Assembly (NCBI GenBank): GCA_002261195.1
Contig: MVBO01000003.1
Span: forward strand, 500,327-552,551
Reading direction: 5' to 3'
From: Bifiguratus adelaidae
Lineage: Eukaryota > Mucoromycota > Endogonomycetes > Endogonales
Length of the DNA: 52,225 nucleotides
Translations under genes and position numbers: made by a program
The notes under the pieces: generated by a model
The model's input: only the letters and a program-made list of their open reading frames with translations
Told to the model about the DNA's origin: nothing
Database searches by the model: none
Shown: positions 1-11,192 of the stretch, one piece after another
Layout of the letters: each line of letters starts with the position of its first letter
Position numbering within the stretch: position 1 is the first letter of the stretch

Positions 1-1121
1 AGATCGCATGCCAAGGCAAACGAGCGAGAAGATCTACGCTAGAGTTAGCGACACTTGTAGTCGACGAAGGACAGTCCGACTTACCGAGTATTTTCGCTTG
101 CCGATGAGCTTGTAATGTCGTGCATGTTTCCGTTTCCACCAAGTGTAATCCCAGTGATCGAGGAAAAAGAGAAATAGAGTGGTATAATTTGTGAACTGGT
201 ATAATCTGGACGCGCAATAAGCGGGTGAAAATTGAATTGCAGATTTTGAAAGGCAATCCGTGGGTGGTGAAACATGTTGAAGGATGGAGGATATGGAGAT
301 TGATGAGAATGAAGGCAGAGATGCTCGAAATACGGACAGCCACTGCCATATCAGTTGGAAAGGACCTAGTTCTTGCGATCGGTAAAGCTGCGTCGAAAAA
401 GAGTCAGAGAATAGTATTCCTAGATTTATATTAGCATTGACCCGGGCATCATCTAGTATATGAAGCATGACTAGTCCCTACCATAAATGAGAAACGTCCC
501 AAAGACGGCATGATAGAGAAGGAACCCTATGCCTTGAACAATCCATGAAGCTTCAGCTAAAAATGTTACCGGGTGGTATCTTTCAATCGCTCGCCGTTGG
601 CGCTGAAGTTGAGAGTTGCTCAAGATCCAATCGAAAGCATTTGCCCTCGACATGATATTCTTCTTTGCCAATTCCTCCGTCACGCGGGGTTCGCACGCCC
701 GACATACGAGCGGATAATCCCGATCGAGCTGCGAGCGATAGGATTCTACATTGGTTACTCGAAGCAAATATTCTGGATCGTCTTCTTCTGGCAAGTACTC
801 GGCAAGTAGGTGCGTGTAGATGGCTTGATTCCGCAAGCAAGTGTTACAAAAAGTGTCTTGAAAGTCCAGTAGGCGACGCTTGTGGGGAGGCAGAGTTTCC
901 GAATGTTTGTTTGGATTCAAGTCTTCCTTGTACATTTCAGGCAAGGTATCCACCAGCTGACCTTGTTCGTCGTAGACATTGCGACTTCCGCACACCGAAC
1001 ATGTCCAGTTCCGAACCTCCAGTTCAGTACTCAAGGCACTGACATTGTTACAATAGAAGCATCGAGCGCGATACTTGGCCGTCGAAGGAGGCCTTGATAG
1101 CCAGCCTGTCAGTATGAACAT
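1..1121 (-). CDS. ima1: Ima1-type inner nuclear membrane protein (3' end cut by window edge)
   Basis: Exons on the minus strand are 1121-482, 419-85 and 38 to beyond base 1, with introns of 62 and 46 nt. The first exon encodes the Ima1 N-terminal domain (TMEM201 family). It carries four CxxC pairs (CFYC, CSVC, CNTC, CRAC), the expected zinc ligands, followed by a hydrophobic stretch near FLLYHAVFG. The second exon adds an aromatic membrane-like segment ending in a basic patch (WWKRKHARHYK). Family members sit in the inner nuclear membrane and link chromatin or centromeric DNA to the cytoskeleton. The ATG at 1121 is the first in frame just before the domain. The C-terminus lies outside the window. 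The N-terminal domain call is strong; the third exon is short and less certain. Confidence 0.85.
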
Positions 1122-1378
1122 GGTTCATTGAACATCGACGTCTTTTTGCCTGAGAACAAAAAGGTCTCCAGCGCCACTTCACTGACAAGCGCCACTCTGT
1201 GAAATTGGCGTTTTGGATGGTGAGTGTCAGACTGAAAGAGAGCTTGCTGTACGGATGATATGCACGTTGGGATGTCCAGCGCATGCTCACTGGTTGCATT
1301 GCTGCGTACAAGCCTCTCTTGCGCATGGGTCTTCTACACCAATGCTGCATATCATAATGACGTAAACAAACGAGATGG

Positions 1379-1385
1379 TATAAAA
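1379..1385 (+). promoter_or_regulatory. TATA box of the SnoaL-like gene
   Basis: A TATAAAA motif lies 45 bp (first base to first base) before the ATG at 1424. It sits in the 302-bp region shared with the divergent Ima1 gene. The same spacing recurs before two other genes in this window. Confidence 0.55.
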
Positions 1386-1423
1386 GGTCGAAGTGGCCAA
1401 TTCCTTCTTGTATACTTTCTACC

Positions 1424-2018
1424 ATGAGCAAAGTAGAGCATCCACCACCTACACCGCAAACGGATCGCTTGGAGAAGGAGCATCCGAAGTTGTATACACC
1501 CGTGGAACTGGCCAATCTTCGTACCGTCGAACAATACATGACACTCGCATACTCTCCGAAATATGCCACCGAAGAAAACGTAGATCCTTATTGTGCAGAG
1601 AACGCCACCTTCGAAGCCAAGACAACCTTTCCTGCCTCCAAAACGCCACAAGAGTATGCGAAGGATCACTTTCGTAAGTGATTGGAAATCCATCAAATCC
1701 TGTATTGAACAAAGATGGCTAGATGTCATGCAGTCCGTCAATGATCTATCCATCGACTCGTATGATTTCTTCATTGCCAAGGGAAACCAAGTAGCCTTAC
1801 GCTATAGCGCTTCGGGATCGCACTCTGGAAAGGACTTTGTCACACCGGATTCTCACCGGACCTTCAAGGCTTCCGGAAAACGTGCGCATTGGACAGCTGC
1901 AGCGCTATTCAATTTGGACAGTAATCACAAGATCACGCACTGGTACAAGGATTGGGATAAACTCAACATGTTCTCACAGCTTGGATGGTCAGAGATTGGA
2001 CCGCAAGACTTAATGTAG
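1424..2018 (+). CDS. SnoaL/NTF2-like fold protein
   Basis: Two exons, 1424-1673 and 1723-2018, encode 181 residues. The 49-nt intron (GTAAGT...GGCTAG) restores one frame across YAKDH and VMQSVNDL. The central region (NVDPYCAENATFEAK, then VALRYSASGSHSG, then a conserved GKRAHWTAAALF) resembles the SnoaL-like and NTF2-like alpha+beta barrel proteins common in fungi, which are often annotated as ester cyclase-like. Members bind small hydrophobic ligands or act as isomerases or hydrolases. No substrate can be read here, and the cytosol is the default location because there is no signal peptide. A TATA box lies 45 bp upstream. The next gene on the same strand begins 114 bp after the stop. Confidence 0.75.
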
Positions 2019-2132
2019 CGTGACTTGAACTGTTAAGCTGAGCCTATTTCCATATTGGGAAGGTGTGTGGGGTGCGTTCTGACTTGCACATTTTGTTCCT
2101 GCCACTGACCGTAGAGTGTTGCATTGCTGTTC

Positions 2133-3474
2133 ATGGCCGAAGAGAACAACGTCAGTGAACGTACAAGGCTTCTGGCTGGTCCCTCAGAGAATGGAGTCAC
2201 TGAGGAGCACCGCAATCTGTCGCTCTTTCGTCGGGTCAAGCAGAGTATGACAGGCTGGTCCTGGCGGGAATACTTGAAGCTCGCCCTAGCTTGTACCATC
2301 ACAGCAGGCATTGTTGTGGCTATTGTGGTCTTTAGAGTACAGGATCATATCAGAGATGTACTAAAATATGTGGAAGAACACAAGGATACCGGAGCGGCCG
2401 TATATGTGGCTTTTTACGCCATTTGTACCTGGTGCTTCGTCTCAGTGTAAGTGCCAGGAACGGGGTTTGACATTGGCTTACTCAACTCTTTACAGCAACC
2501 TTTTGACGATGGCCGGAGCGTTCATCTTCAGACCGTTTTGGTTTACGCTTCCTTTAGCATTGCTCGGCGATGCTTTGGGAGCTGCGGGAAGCTTTGTTGT
2601 CGGTCGTTACTTGCTCAAAGGTAAGTAACACGCTCACAAGGGAGTAGGGGTTGCTCACAAGTAGCTTTTAGACTGGGTGCAAGGGCAGCTCGCTAGACGA
2701 CCCATGTTTACAGCCTTGGATGCTGTGATGATGGACGAAGGTATGACAGAGTGGCAAATCCGTTATGTCGACTAGGCAGCTTATAGCGTATACCTCTCCT
2801 CCTAGGCTGGAAGATTGTGGCTATGCTTCGAGTATCGCCCCTTCCATTTAATCTCATTTCCTACCTTTGCTCGGCCACAAGCATTTCCGTAAGTCCATGT
2901 GCATCATTCCTAGCATCCGGTGACCCTCGAACCTTTTTAGTTTTCCACCTTTATGTGGGGTACACTGGGTGGTGTGATACCGGAATTAGTACTCTCGGTT
3001 TGGATTGGATCTGTCTTGGGTAGTTTGTCCGCCATTGAAGATTCGCATCTACCTCGTAGCGTCATCACAATATTATCGATGAACGGAGCGCTCATGTAAG
3101 TCAATCGTCGTCCTTTGTCACATCTAGTCTCACATTCACCAAGCCTTTGCGCCGTCGTTACTCTCGGCGTCGTGGGTCGCTGCGCTTATCGGAAAGCGAT
3201 GCGAACTCTTGAAGACCATGAATTGGACCACCAATCCGCCGCTCAAAGCAATGAAAACGGGGATACGGTCAAGCCTATTGCCAATGCGGCCATTCCGACT
3301 GTCCCAATCACGCGAGAGGAAGAAGAGATGATTGAACGAGACATCGGAGGTTACACAAAAGTTGAGAAGCGTATCCTCTACGCCGTGCTTGTAACCCTCC
3401 TGCTGGATTTGGCGGTTTGTCTTCCTTTGTACTACCATTTCCGAAACATGGAGCGACGTAGTCACGCGCTTTAG
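2133..3474 (+). CDS. TVP38/TMEM64 (DedA/VTT) family membrane protein
   Basis: Six exons (2133-2446, 2496-2620, 2672-2740, 2806-2888, 2941-3095, 3144-3474) encode 358 residues. A cytosolic N-terminus with an RTRLL motif is followed by a first membrane span (about residues 50-70) and then the VTT domain. That domain has the family glycine pattern (LGDALGAAG, RVSPLPFNLISY, TLGGVIPELVLSVWIGS). After a charged loop there is a last span near the C-terminus (YAVLVTLLLDLAVCLPLYY). Fungal Tvp38 proteins are Golgi membrane proteins, and the wider VTT family includes lipid scramblases such as TMEM41B and VMP1. The ATG at 2133 is the first in frame. This is a solid family call; the transported lipid is unknown. 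Confidence 0.88.
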
Positions 3475-4015
3475 ACAGTTCTACAATCTAGATCGCTGTT
3501 TTTCCTCTACCCTGTACACTACTTGTAATTGACTGTGATTAGTGACCCGGTCGCTTCCTGCGGTTTGGCTCCATAAATAAATGAACTGGACAGATGGCAC
3601 CACGTGGATGTGGCTTCGTCGTTCTTGAAAAGCCTGAAACCCTATATTGGTGTTTGCAACTCCGAAAAGAACGGGGGGTGGAAGGGGACACAACCTGACC
3701 CTCCCTTGACCCCTATCGGCATGCCATTTCTAAATTTGACCACAACTAGCACCGATGGCGGCCGACGACGGCTGTATCGAATGCCCTTGAAGCATACTTG
3801 AAGCACACTGGATATATTCACCACGCTTGGCAAATATTACCGTGCTATTGGGAATAGCACGGTTCCTTTCCGCCAAATTTTCCATCAGCTGTTTGCGTGT
3901 CATAGTTTCGTATCACCTTGGCTCGTTTACCTATTCCTCACAACTTGTCTGCTTGTCTCTGTTACGTTTTTCTCTAGCAAATGCAAGGTCCTCCGCTTCT
4001 TGCCTTGTACATCTG
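3475..4015. other. Intergenic, no gene seen
   Basis: About 540 bases between the TVP38-type gene and the WWE gene. Only short open frames without recognisable domains occur. The stretch must hold the terminator of the first gene and the promoter of the second; no clear TATA box is seen near 4016. Confidence 0.5.
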
Positions 4016-4358
4016 ATGTCTGCAATCTGGTGCTATCAGAAGGAGGGCAAATGGGAGCCATTTTCCGCAAAAAATCAGGCGAGAATTGGTACGTGAAACG
4101 CACGCGACGCACGATGTTAAAAATGGCTGGTTAGATCGAAAGGCTCAGGAAGGGTGGGGCTACGTGGACTTGGTAGAACCGCAGGCGTTTGGTGAAGACG
4201 CTCTATCGATTGTATTTGATTGTTCCATGAATGGCCGGCCGAGTTTCTCAGGGACCATGGAGACGATACAGCAAGGATCTTTACGGGTCCAAAAGCTTAT
4301 CAAACATTACCAGCAAGTCGTGTCGGATCATGGCTTACGCGGTGTTGCTGAAGCGTAG
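4016..4358 (+). CDS. Small stand-alone WWE-domain protein
   Basis: This gene appears only after splicing. Exons 4016-4088 and 4135-4358 join across a 46-nt intron (GTACGTG...GGTTAG) to give 98 residues. The product begins MSAIWCYQKEGKWEPFS, matching the W-x-Y...G-x-W-x-P-[YF] opening of WWE domains. It continues with an acidic loop, a beta strand (LSIVFDC) and the closing SGTMETIQQGSLRVQKL, which fits the terminal strand and the M-x-x-x-x-Q...R pattern. WWE domains bind ADP-ribose or iso-ADP-ribose and usually occur in ubiquitin ligases and PARPs. Here nothing else is attached, so it may act as a small reader or adaptor. It is convergent with Mvp1 (stop at 4592). The domain call rests on pattern only. 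Confidence 0.65.
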
Positions 4359-4591
4359 AGTGCATGATCCCGAAGGTGCGGTTCTCGCCTGCAAAAAAAG
4401 GTCAAGGACGCGTATGTGCGCCACTACGGTAGACGCAGTTATAATTTAAGGCATGAATTTCGGGGGCTTTGCCTGCCTCCAACAAATTGTATAGAGGACA
4501 TGCTTAAAAGCATTATTTTCTGGTTCTGGAGATCTAGCATTACTAGTAATACAGGGACATATTTGGTATCATAAGCATACAGATTCTCCCC

Positions 4592-7063
4592 TTATGCCAA
4601 GCCGAAAAAAGCGCCCACGGAAGTACTGTCCTTCTTCCAAAGATCTGCGAGGCTAACTTGAAATTTTGTTTGGCTTTCCATAAAGTCGCTATACATTTTG
4701 GCGACAAAGAGATTGTTGTGATGGAAGAAATCGAGCTCATTGGCGAGGTTGAAGTTAGTGTAGGTTTGCCGCCGCATTTGTGTGACGATTGATTGTTGGT
4801 CCTAAGAGTACGGTATTGAGTTCGGCAGCTTGGACAAGGAATGACATCTCAAGCTTACGCTTTCAATGCTCTTTTGGAGCTTGTCGGCGTTAGATTCCTC
4901 TCCGGGTACGCCCCGTATCTGATTTAATTTGACTTGATTGTTGGCAACACGTTTTTGCAAGCTCTCAATGTTGTTGGTGGCCAAACGATCTCGTCGATCC
5001 AGCATTTCCTACAGCACTATAAGTGGGATTCCACAGAGAGGGGCGCAAAAGTCATAACGTACCTTGAATGCATTGAGAAGATCGCGGTGTCGCTTCAAGT
5101 TTTCCAAAACGGTGTCGCTACTCAACGTAGCCTACAGATGTGACGGTTAAGGCTCTGGAAACAATGACCATGTGTTACCTACATCGTCGTCATACATGGA
5201 GCTCACACGTTGTAAATGACTGGCTACTTGTTCATAGCCCTGAACGATTTGGCCACAATTGTAGCAATCTTCCACATGGCATTCTCTATCGGATTCGCTC
5301 AAAGAACTATAAAAGTATATTGAGCGAGTTACTGCACGCAACGTGTGCTTACTTTAGCGCAAGACTCCACCGAATGCAATCAGTCGCTTGAGCTTCTTGC
5401 CTCTTGATCAGTCGCTCCATAATATAACACATGTTTGCATAATGCTCCAAGGCAGGCTGCAAGCGTTTCCGTGCCTTTGCTAAACGGTCTTCCAAATCAC
5501 TTGGGATTCGGCCCTCAATCTCTTCTAGATTCAGCGTCGAATTCTTACGCAGAAACTCCTCATCCAACACTGGCGGATATTGCTTTCTCCAAGTTGTGAT
5601 GTCCTAGAGGAGTTCAGAACTGTACAGACGAGCAATGAGTTAGCTCACCATCGGTTCACGCAAATAGGTCCGAACCACTTCGTCTTGCCTTAATACAGGG
5701 TGCCGTATGATGAAATTGATAAAGCGCGTTAATCCTTTTCGGCGCTTTTCTAAAAAGTTGTCGTCCACTATGGAACAGTCAATATCATCAAACTTGAAGC
5801 TGTGAAATACTCACTTCCACCAAGCTTTTTGGGCGGCAAACTCGGCAATATCCGAAAAGGGTATCGCTTCACCAAAACTTCCATGAGCCACCAAAAGTCA
5901 CTATATCTGCGAATAGCGTGTGTGTTGAGTTGCTGTGACTCGACGACATAATTAACATGCTTGAACAGAAACCCCTCCTTCTCTGGCACGACAGCTACGG
6001 TGACAATGTCCGGTCCCAAAAGTCTCCCTGTCTCATCCGACGTATCCGCTTCAGCATCTCCGGTCCGTAAAGCAGGTGCTCGACGGGGTGTAGGTGTAGG
6101 GGAGGTAGGGCCGGGACCTAGAGCATCGATGCTGGATTGCGTAGGTTGTGTGGAAGTTCGCCAGGGGTCATTGTCAGCCGCAATGTTCGTTGCACTCCGA
6201 CTTGATGACTGTGGCTGGACAATTAACGTTTCGATACCTGGCAGATTAGGTTGTGGAAGATCTGTTGCCATCATGAGCATCACAAGCGCACTCTTATTGT
6301 CAAACCTACCATCTCTATGCTCGGCAAGATTTTCCAAGGATATCGCTAACGCGTATATTTGAGATATGGACACTCGATGGCCACCCTACTAGCAACACTT
6401 ACTCATATTCTTTTGAGCCAGGGCTGCTAACGCAAGAGCGACATTGAATTCGTTTCGGCTGATGCTCGATGCCGTAGCACTAACAGCCGTATCCAAAATC
6501 TGCCGACCACACACACAAAGTCAGAGACGATCGCATTGTCAATGTACAAGCTCACCTTTTGGATTGAAGACTTGGTCAGACCGCTAAACTCCAACACTTT
6601 GGTCAAGTTCCCCACGGAAACCCGATTGGCGGATGGCCCTGCATGTTTCCAGGCAGTTTCATATATCAGAGGTAATTGAATACCAGCTAACGGATAGCGT
6701 TGTTAGCAAGCCAGTCCTATTGCATCGCCAAATGGCATTCTCTGGCCCAAACCTCCACTTACCCAACACCGTGGCCACACTCACATTGACCTCATGGTGA
6801 CCGAGGCTCGGCATGGAGGAATAGTGCCCAATAATGGACCCATTGGCCCCAGAATCTAGTGCGGATCCCTTGCTTGTACTCTGTGTACCCAACGCACTGC
6901 CATTCCTGTGATCAGGTGCAGGCGCAGAAGTGCTCCAGGGATCACTGACGTCGAATGGCGAAGGAAATGCCGGAGCGGTCAAGTCTGGAGTTGCTTGAGA
7001 ACCTCTGGGTGATGTATTGGAAGAAGAAAAGAAGGACGCTGAGAAGGAGTCTTCCTCCAACAT
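4592..7063 (-). CDS. MVP1: Sorting nexin Mvp1 (SNX8-like), PX plus BAR
   Basis: Eleven exons: 7063-6763, 6686-6556, 6499-6403, 6345-6310, 6261-5815, 5767-5649, 5603-5353, 5306-5183, 5131-5063, 5008-4859, 4801-4592. They encode 644 residues. The serine-rich N-terminus is disordered. An EH-like helical segment (EFNVALALAALAQKN) is followed by HRDDLPQPNLPG, typical of Mvp1. The PX domain covers about residues 275-385, with the phosphoinositide-binding RRYSDFWWL and the PPKKLGG motif. The C-terminal half is a BAR helix bundle. Mvp1 coats endosomal tubules and drives retromer-independent cargo recycling. The fourth exon is only 36 nt, flanked by a 57-nt and a 48-nt intron. The ATG at 7063 is the first in frame. 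Confidence 0.92.
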
Positions 7064-7622
7064 GGCGTAGGAAGAGACAGTACCAGAAGAAGAGGAAGAG
7101 AGAGAGGGAGAGCAAGTCGAAACCGTTGCAGGCAATGCCCTACCACTCTGTGACTGCGAATGAGTATCTGAACGCGTTTGCTTGCACGTGTGAGGAGAGA
7201 CCAAGGGAAGGGGGAGAGAGAGAGAAAGGAGAAGAGAGACTCAGCCAAGAGATAGAAGGATGCCATGGTCCACGCGCATGCTGCGATGATCTTGATATGG
7301 GTAGAAAGTGACCATGGATACTTCATTGGCAGCCCTTCTTGGCTTCCAAATGCACTGATTTCCGCCATTTTGGAACTTATAATGAATTAAATTGGACTGT
7401 TTCTTTCTCACTCTTGCAGGTCACTCTAACTCTTACTCTCGGTTTTGTTCTCATCGCCCTCTCTAGTACGGACAAGCAACGCATGGCCTTGGCGTGACCA
7501 GGTTGCATAGCGTTGTAAATCGTTTAACTCGATCCTTGTGTTATTCCACACAACCATTTCTATCGTCCCGACCTTTCTACAACTCGCTTCGTCATTGACA
7601 TTGCCCGTTGCCAGTGCGCTGT
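7064..7622. other. Divergent promoter region between MVP1 and the Sds3-like gene
   Basis: 559 bases between two divergent starts. The part next to MVP1 is a purine-rich GAGA/GGAGA tract on the plus strand (about 7080-7260), that is, CT-rich in the MVP1 sense. Such tracts are common at fungal transcription starts. No TATA box or gene is evident. Confidence 0.5.
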
Positions 7623-9669
7623 ATGGAGGTCAAAGACATGAGTGTAGCTCCGGGCAGTAGTGAAAAGCGATGGCATGCCACGTCTTCTCGCAACACCAAC
7701 AACTCTTATTTCGCATCTCTCGACGTTGTGGAGGAACCACGCGAAATCAAGAAGGCCAAGCTGGTTCAAGATACTGAAGACAAAGACGATGTTGCGCACA
7801 ATCAGGGGATCCGCTCACTTCAAGAGCCGCCTCCAGGAACTCGAAAATCGTCGAGTACGAGCAAAAAGATACCGCTACCCAATCGCAAATTTTCCTCGGC
7901 GGATACGATTCTCGGTACAGGCGACGATGAACCGCTGACTCCACTCGAGGAACTGGGAGTGTCATCACCACCTGGATTTCGTGCTGGCGCTACCACGGAC
8001 GATGCGATAGACGAGACACCTGCAGTCGGAGCATCGAAAACGGACATTACGGCCGATGTACTACAAGGCACCGACGGGGATGAGGAAGATCTCGATGATG
8101 CTCAATCATTCGCATCTTCTCTCTCAAGCCTATCAGACGAGCCTGGGGACTCCAACGTGGATGGCGCGAATGAGGATGATGGCGATGAAGACGCCCAGGA
8201 AACCAAAACATCAGCTCGGAAGAGGCGTCCAAGCCAGTCCGCATCAAGGAGCAAGAAAAAGAAGACAGAGATTGAAGCAACGCCACAGGAAACAGACGGG
8301 GAGCTGAATGATGACCAGTCAGAATCGAATATGTCACAATTGGAGGGTGATGAAGCTGAGGAGAATGGAGAGGATCAAGGCGACGTTGCGGATGACGAAG
8401 AGGAAGAGCGCAATGACGATACCGAAGACGTGGACAAGATCAATGACACGTACAAGAGCTTGGATACCCAAACGAATCTAGAGAATCGGCGAAAGTTTAG
8501 TCTGATGGCCAAGCCGGCGGCTTTAGAGGAACCTTTTGAGGAAAGCGAAAAGGACGAAGCTGAGGAGGAAGACGAAGGTAAAGACGCCGGACAGGAGATG
8601 TATTGAAACTTATTTACATGCGCTAGTGACAACACCGACACCCTTTGAATCACCAAGACCCAAAAGTAAGAAGACAACAGGAACCGGCAAGCGAAAAGGC
8701 GCCGTGGCTAAAGCCCGTTCCATGTCGGATATGGAAGAAAATCCCTCCGAATCCGATATTCGAGCCGATATTGATGAGGCCAGCACGCCACCCGCCACAG
8801 GTCACGATACCGACGATGAGGAAGAGCACCGTTCCCGACGTCTCGAGGCAGTCAAAGAATTAACCAAGATTGAGACAATTTTGGCAGAGTTGAAGGAGCA
8901 GTAAGTCTTGGACGGTGAAATGTGGTGCATCAGGCTCATTGGCCGTTGTAGAGTGTATCAGGAACGGATGCGTGACCTTGACAACGAGATTGCGCTCATC
9001 GAGGAAGGTAAAGGTTTGATCCGCGGCGTCTGTGCCCTATTACTCACCCGTGATGCCTCCAGCAACACATCCTGACTTATCGCATCTGCTGAAGGATATC
9101 GAAGATAAGCGGAATGCGCGCATCAGAAACGCAGAGGCCTGGAGAAGGTACAAGATTCAAGATCATGTTAATGAATGGAGGGCTGCAGAAGCCTTGGCTT
9201 ATTCTCTTGGACACGTAAGAGCAGCACTTTTGTCGGGTGCGTGATACTGACTGTCATGTAGCATCTTCGCGCCAAATTGCGAAGCGACGTGTTGCAAGGA
9301 TTGAACACGCAAAGATGGATCGTGGAAGAAGAATGGAAGAAATTACGGGATGCCAGCGCGCGTAAGTGACTTGTCATCTCGCGTCATTTCTCCGATGCTG
9401 ATCGTTTTCTAGTGATACCAACGGCCCCTGGCTTACCCGACGAACCAATACTTCTGGAAGAAGCACACCAAGCACAAATCGAAGCCATGGATTACGGTGT
9501 CCTGCGGGCATCCATTGGCTTTCCTCTTGCGCCTGATGCCACGTCGCTAGATCGGCAAGATGCCGATGACGATTTACGACTGATTCGAAGTAGCATCTCA
9601 GTGCGAGGTGAGCGCCCGTCTTGTCATACCTGCTTCGCTCATTCACACCATGTAGGAACAGCGCAATAA
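7623..9669 (+). CDS. Sds3/BRMS1-family subunit of an Rp3/Sin3 histone deacetylase complex
   Basis: Seven exons (7623-8577, 8627-8900, 8952-9007, 9063-9214, 9262-9361, 9413-9607, 9656-9669) encode 581 residues. The N-terminal 60% is low-complexity and highly acidic with basic clusters. The conserved Sds3-like region starts near residue 385 (RRLEAVKELTKIE) and continues through YQERMRDLD, THPDLSHLLKDIE and AEAWRRYKI, a coiled coil that binds Sin3-type scaffolds. Yeast has two such subunits, Sds3 and Dep1; the long acidic N-terminus recalls Dep1, but I would not choose. It acts in the nucleus in transcriptional repression. The start is the first ATG in frame; another ATG lies five codons later. 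The last exon is 14 nt; reading through the final 48-nt intron would end at the same stop. Confidence 0.85.
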
Positions 9670-9944
9670 TCGAGTGGAACGTGGTTTAGAAGCGCACGTA
9701 TAGCCTTGGTATACGGCTGTTGTCCTGGAGACTTAATCAGTGTATTATAGATTGTATTCATCTTGCAATAGTGTAAACCAGTATTGACCTCGTCTCGATC
9801 GCTTTGCCGTTCCATGCAACCACACATATGGTCACGCTGCAGACAGAGCGGCAGATGAAATAGAGTATATAGAAATGAAATATGGTGTAATACTACAGTC
9901 TAGCCTTGCGGAAGCCTACAAGTACAACCGAAAAGTACAACCGC

Positions 9945-10916
9945 CTAAACCTCATCCGCCGCATCCGGTGATCCCTTCTCATTCGTCTCACCCAGCTGGC
10001 GTTCACCATGGATACGTTTAGCCACGTAATCACGTAGTCGGTGCAAACCATACATGATGGTGAAGGCTAAAAGGGCGATGAAGAGGACGATAAAGTACCA
10101 TAGGGCAGCCCATCCTCTGTTAGACCAGTCCAAGAATGGATACACCCAGAAATGTTGGCTACAAAAGAGTGAGAAATATGGCTCTCTACGTATCGACGGG
10201 TTTCCGACTTACGTAGCATAGGTGACCCACGCTTCAAACATGTAGAGCAACATGCCGAGGACAGGTACCGCAATCTGCGGCCACCAGTAGAAGCGCATCC
10301 GATTGAAAAAGACTTCAATCAGCATCATGACACCCGACATGCCGTGGACCGTCAGATTGCTCCACCAGTTGATGGGTTGTGGAGAGGCAGCAATCCAGGA
10401 TGAGCTCAGCAATGACCAGTACACGACAGGTGTAACGAGGCTTGGCACTCGGTGAGCGATGCGATGCGAACAACTCTGGGGTGGACTTACTTGTAGGTAA
10501 CGATGGTAAGGTACAAGACACAATAGAGATCATTCAACACATGAGATTGTTGCTCAAAGGAGATGGGCTGATAGGACTTGCCCGTCGATACATAACGAAT
10601 GGTGTGAATTGTGGCCGTCTGGGATAAAAAAGGATTTAGTCGTCTACGACAATGACCATGCGCAACCACGCACCGTCAAGTAGGACCACAATCCGATAAA
10701 TGTCAGGTTGGTAAAGAAGCAAAAGTACGTCTTGAAGCCTCCATCCATGCCAGTGCTCACCAAGACATAGACCCATGTAATGGTCGTGTACAACCACAGA
10801 ATGGAACGAATGGCGAGAAGTCCGACTGGACTGACCCAGTGAGACGTCACCGCATCCTCATAGACAAACTCGTCAAAGCGAAAGAAGCGCGCCAACCTGT
10901 TCGCGTTCCTCTCCAT
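9945..10916 (-). CDS. FAR-17a/AIG1-like integral membrane protein
   Basis: Four exons (10916-10674, 10618-10491, 10440-10213, 10158-9945) encode 270 residues. About six membrane segments are visible. The family signature residues are the Asn/Thr of FFTNLTFIGLWSYL and the His of WWSNLTVHG. In animal AIG1 and ADTRP a conserved Thr and His are the catalytic pair that hydrolyses fatty acid esters of hydroxy fatty acids. The same role is an inference here, because fungal members are uncharacterised. The C-terminal tail is charged and cytosolic. It lies tandem upstream of SLU7 (276 bp from its ATG to the SLU7 stop) and converges with the Sds3-like gene. The 40 bases before the ATG are CT-rich. Confidence 0.82.
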
Positions 10917-11192
10917 GAGGAAGGTGGGTGACGAGTGGCAAAAAAAGGCGGAGGGGGGAGGGGGGAAGGGGGAAAAGAAGGCTTGGCCAATCTTGTATCC
11001 GTTCTGCAAGTTCACAGCGTGCCTATGGATAGCTAGTGGGGTGGCGGGTGTGATAGGTATGCTTGTGTAGGGACCTGTGTTATGGACGTGTGTATCTCTT
11101 GGTATACTCCCCACGGTGGTCAACATGGATAGGGATATAAGAGTGAACGCGCGGTAGTCGCTCAAAGGTTGTGTCACATGTCAACACATGTT

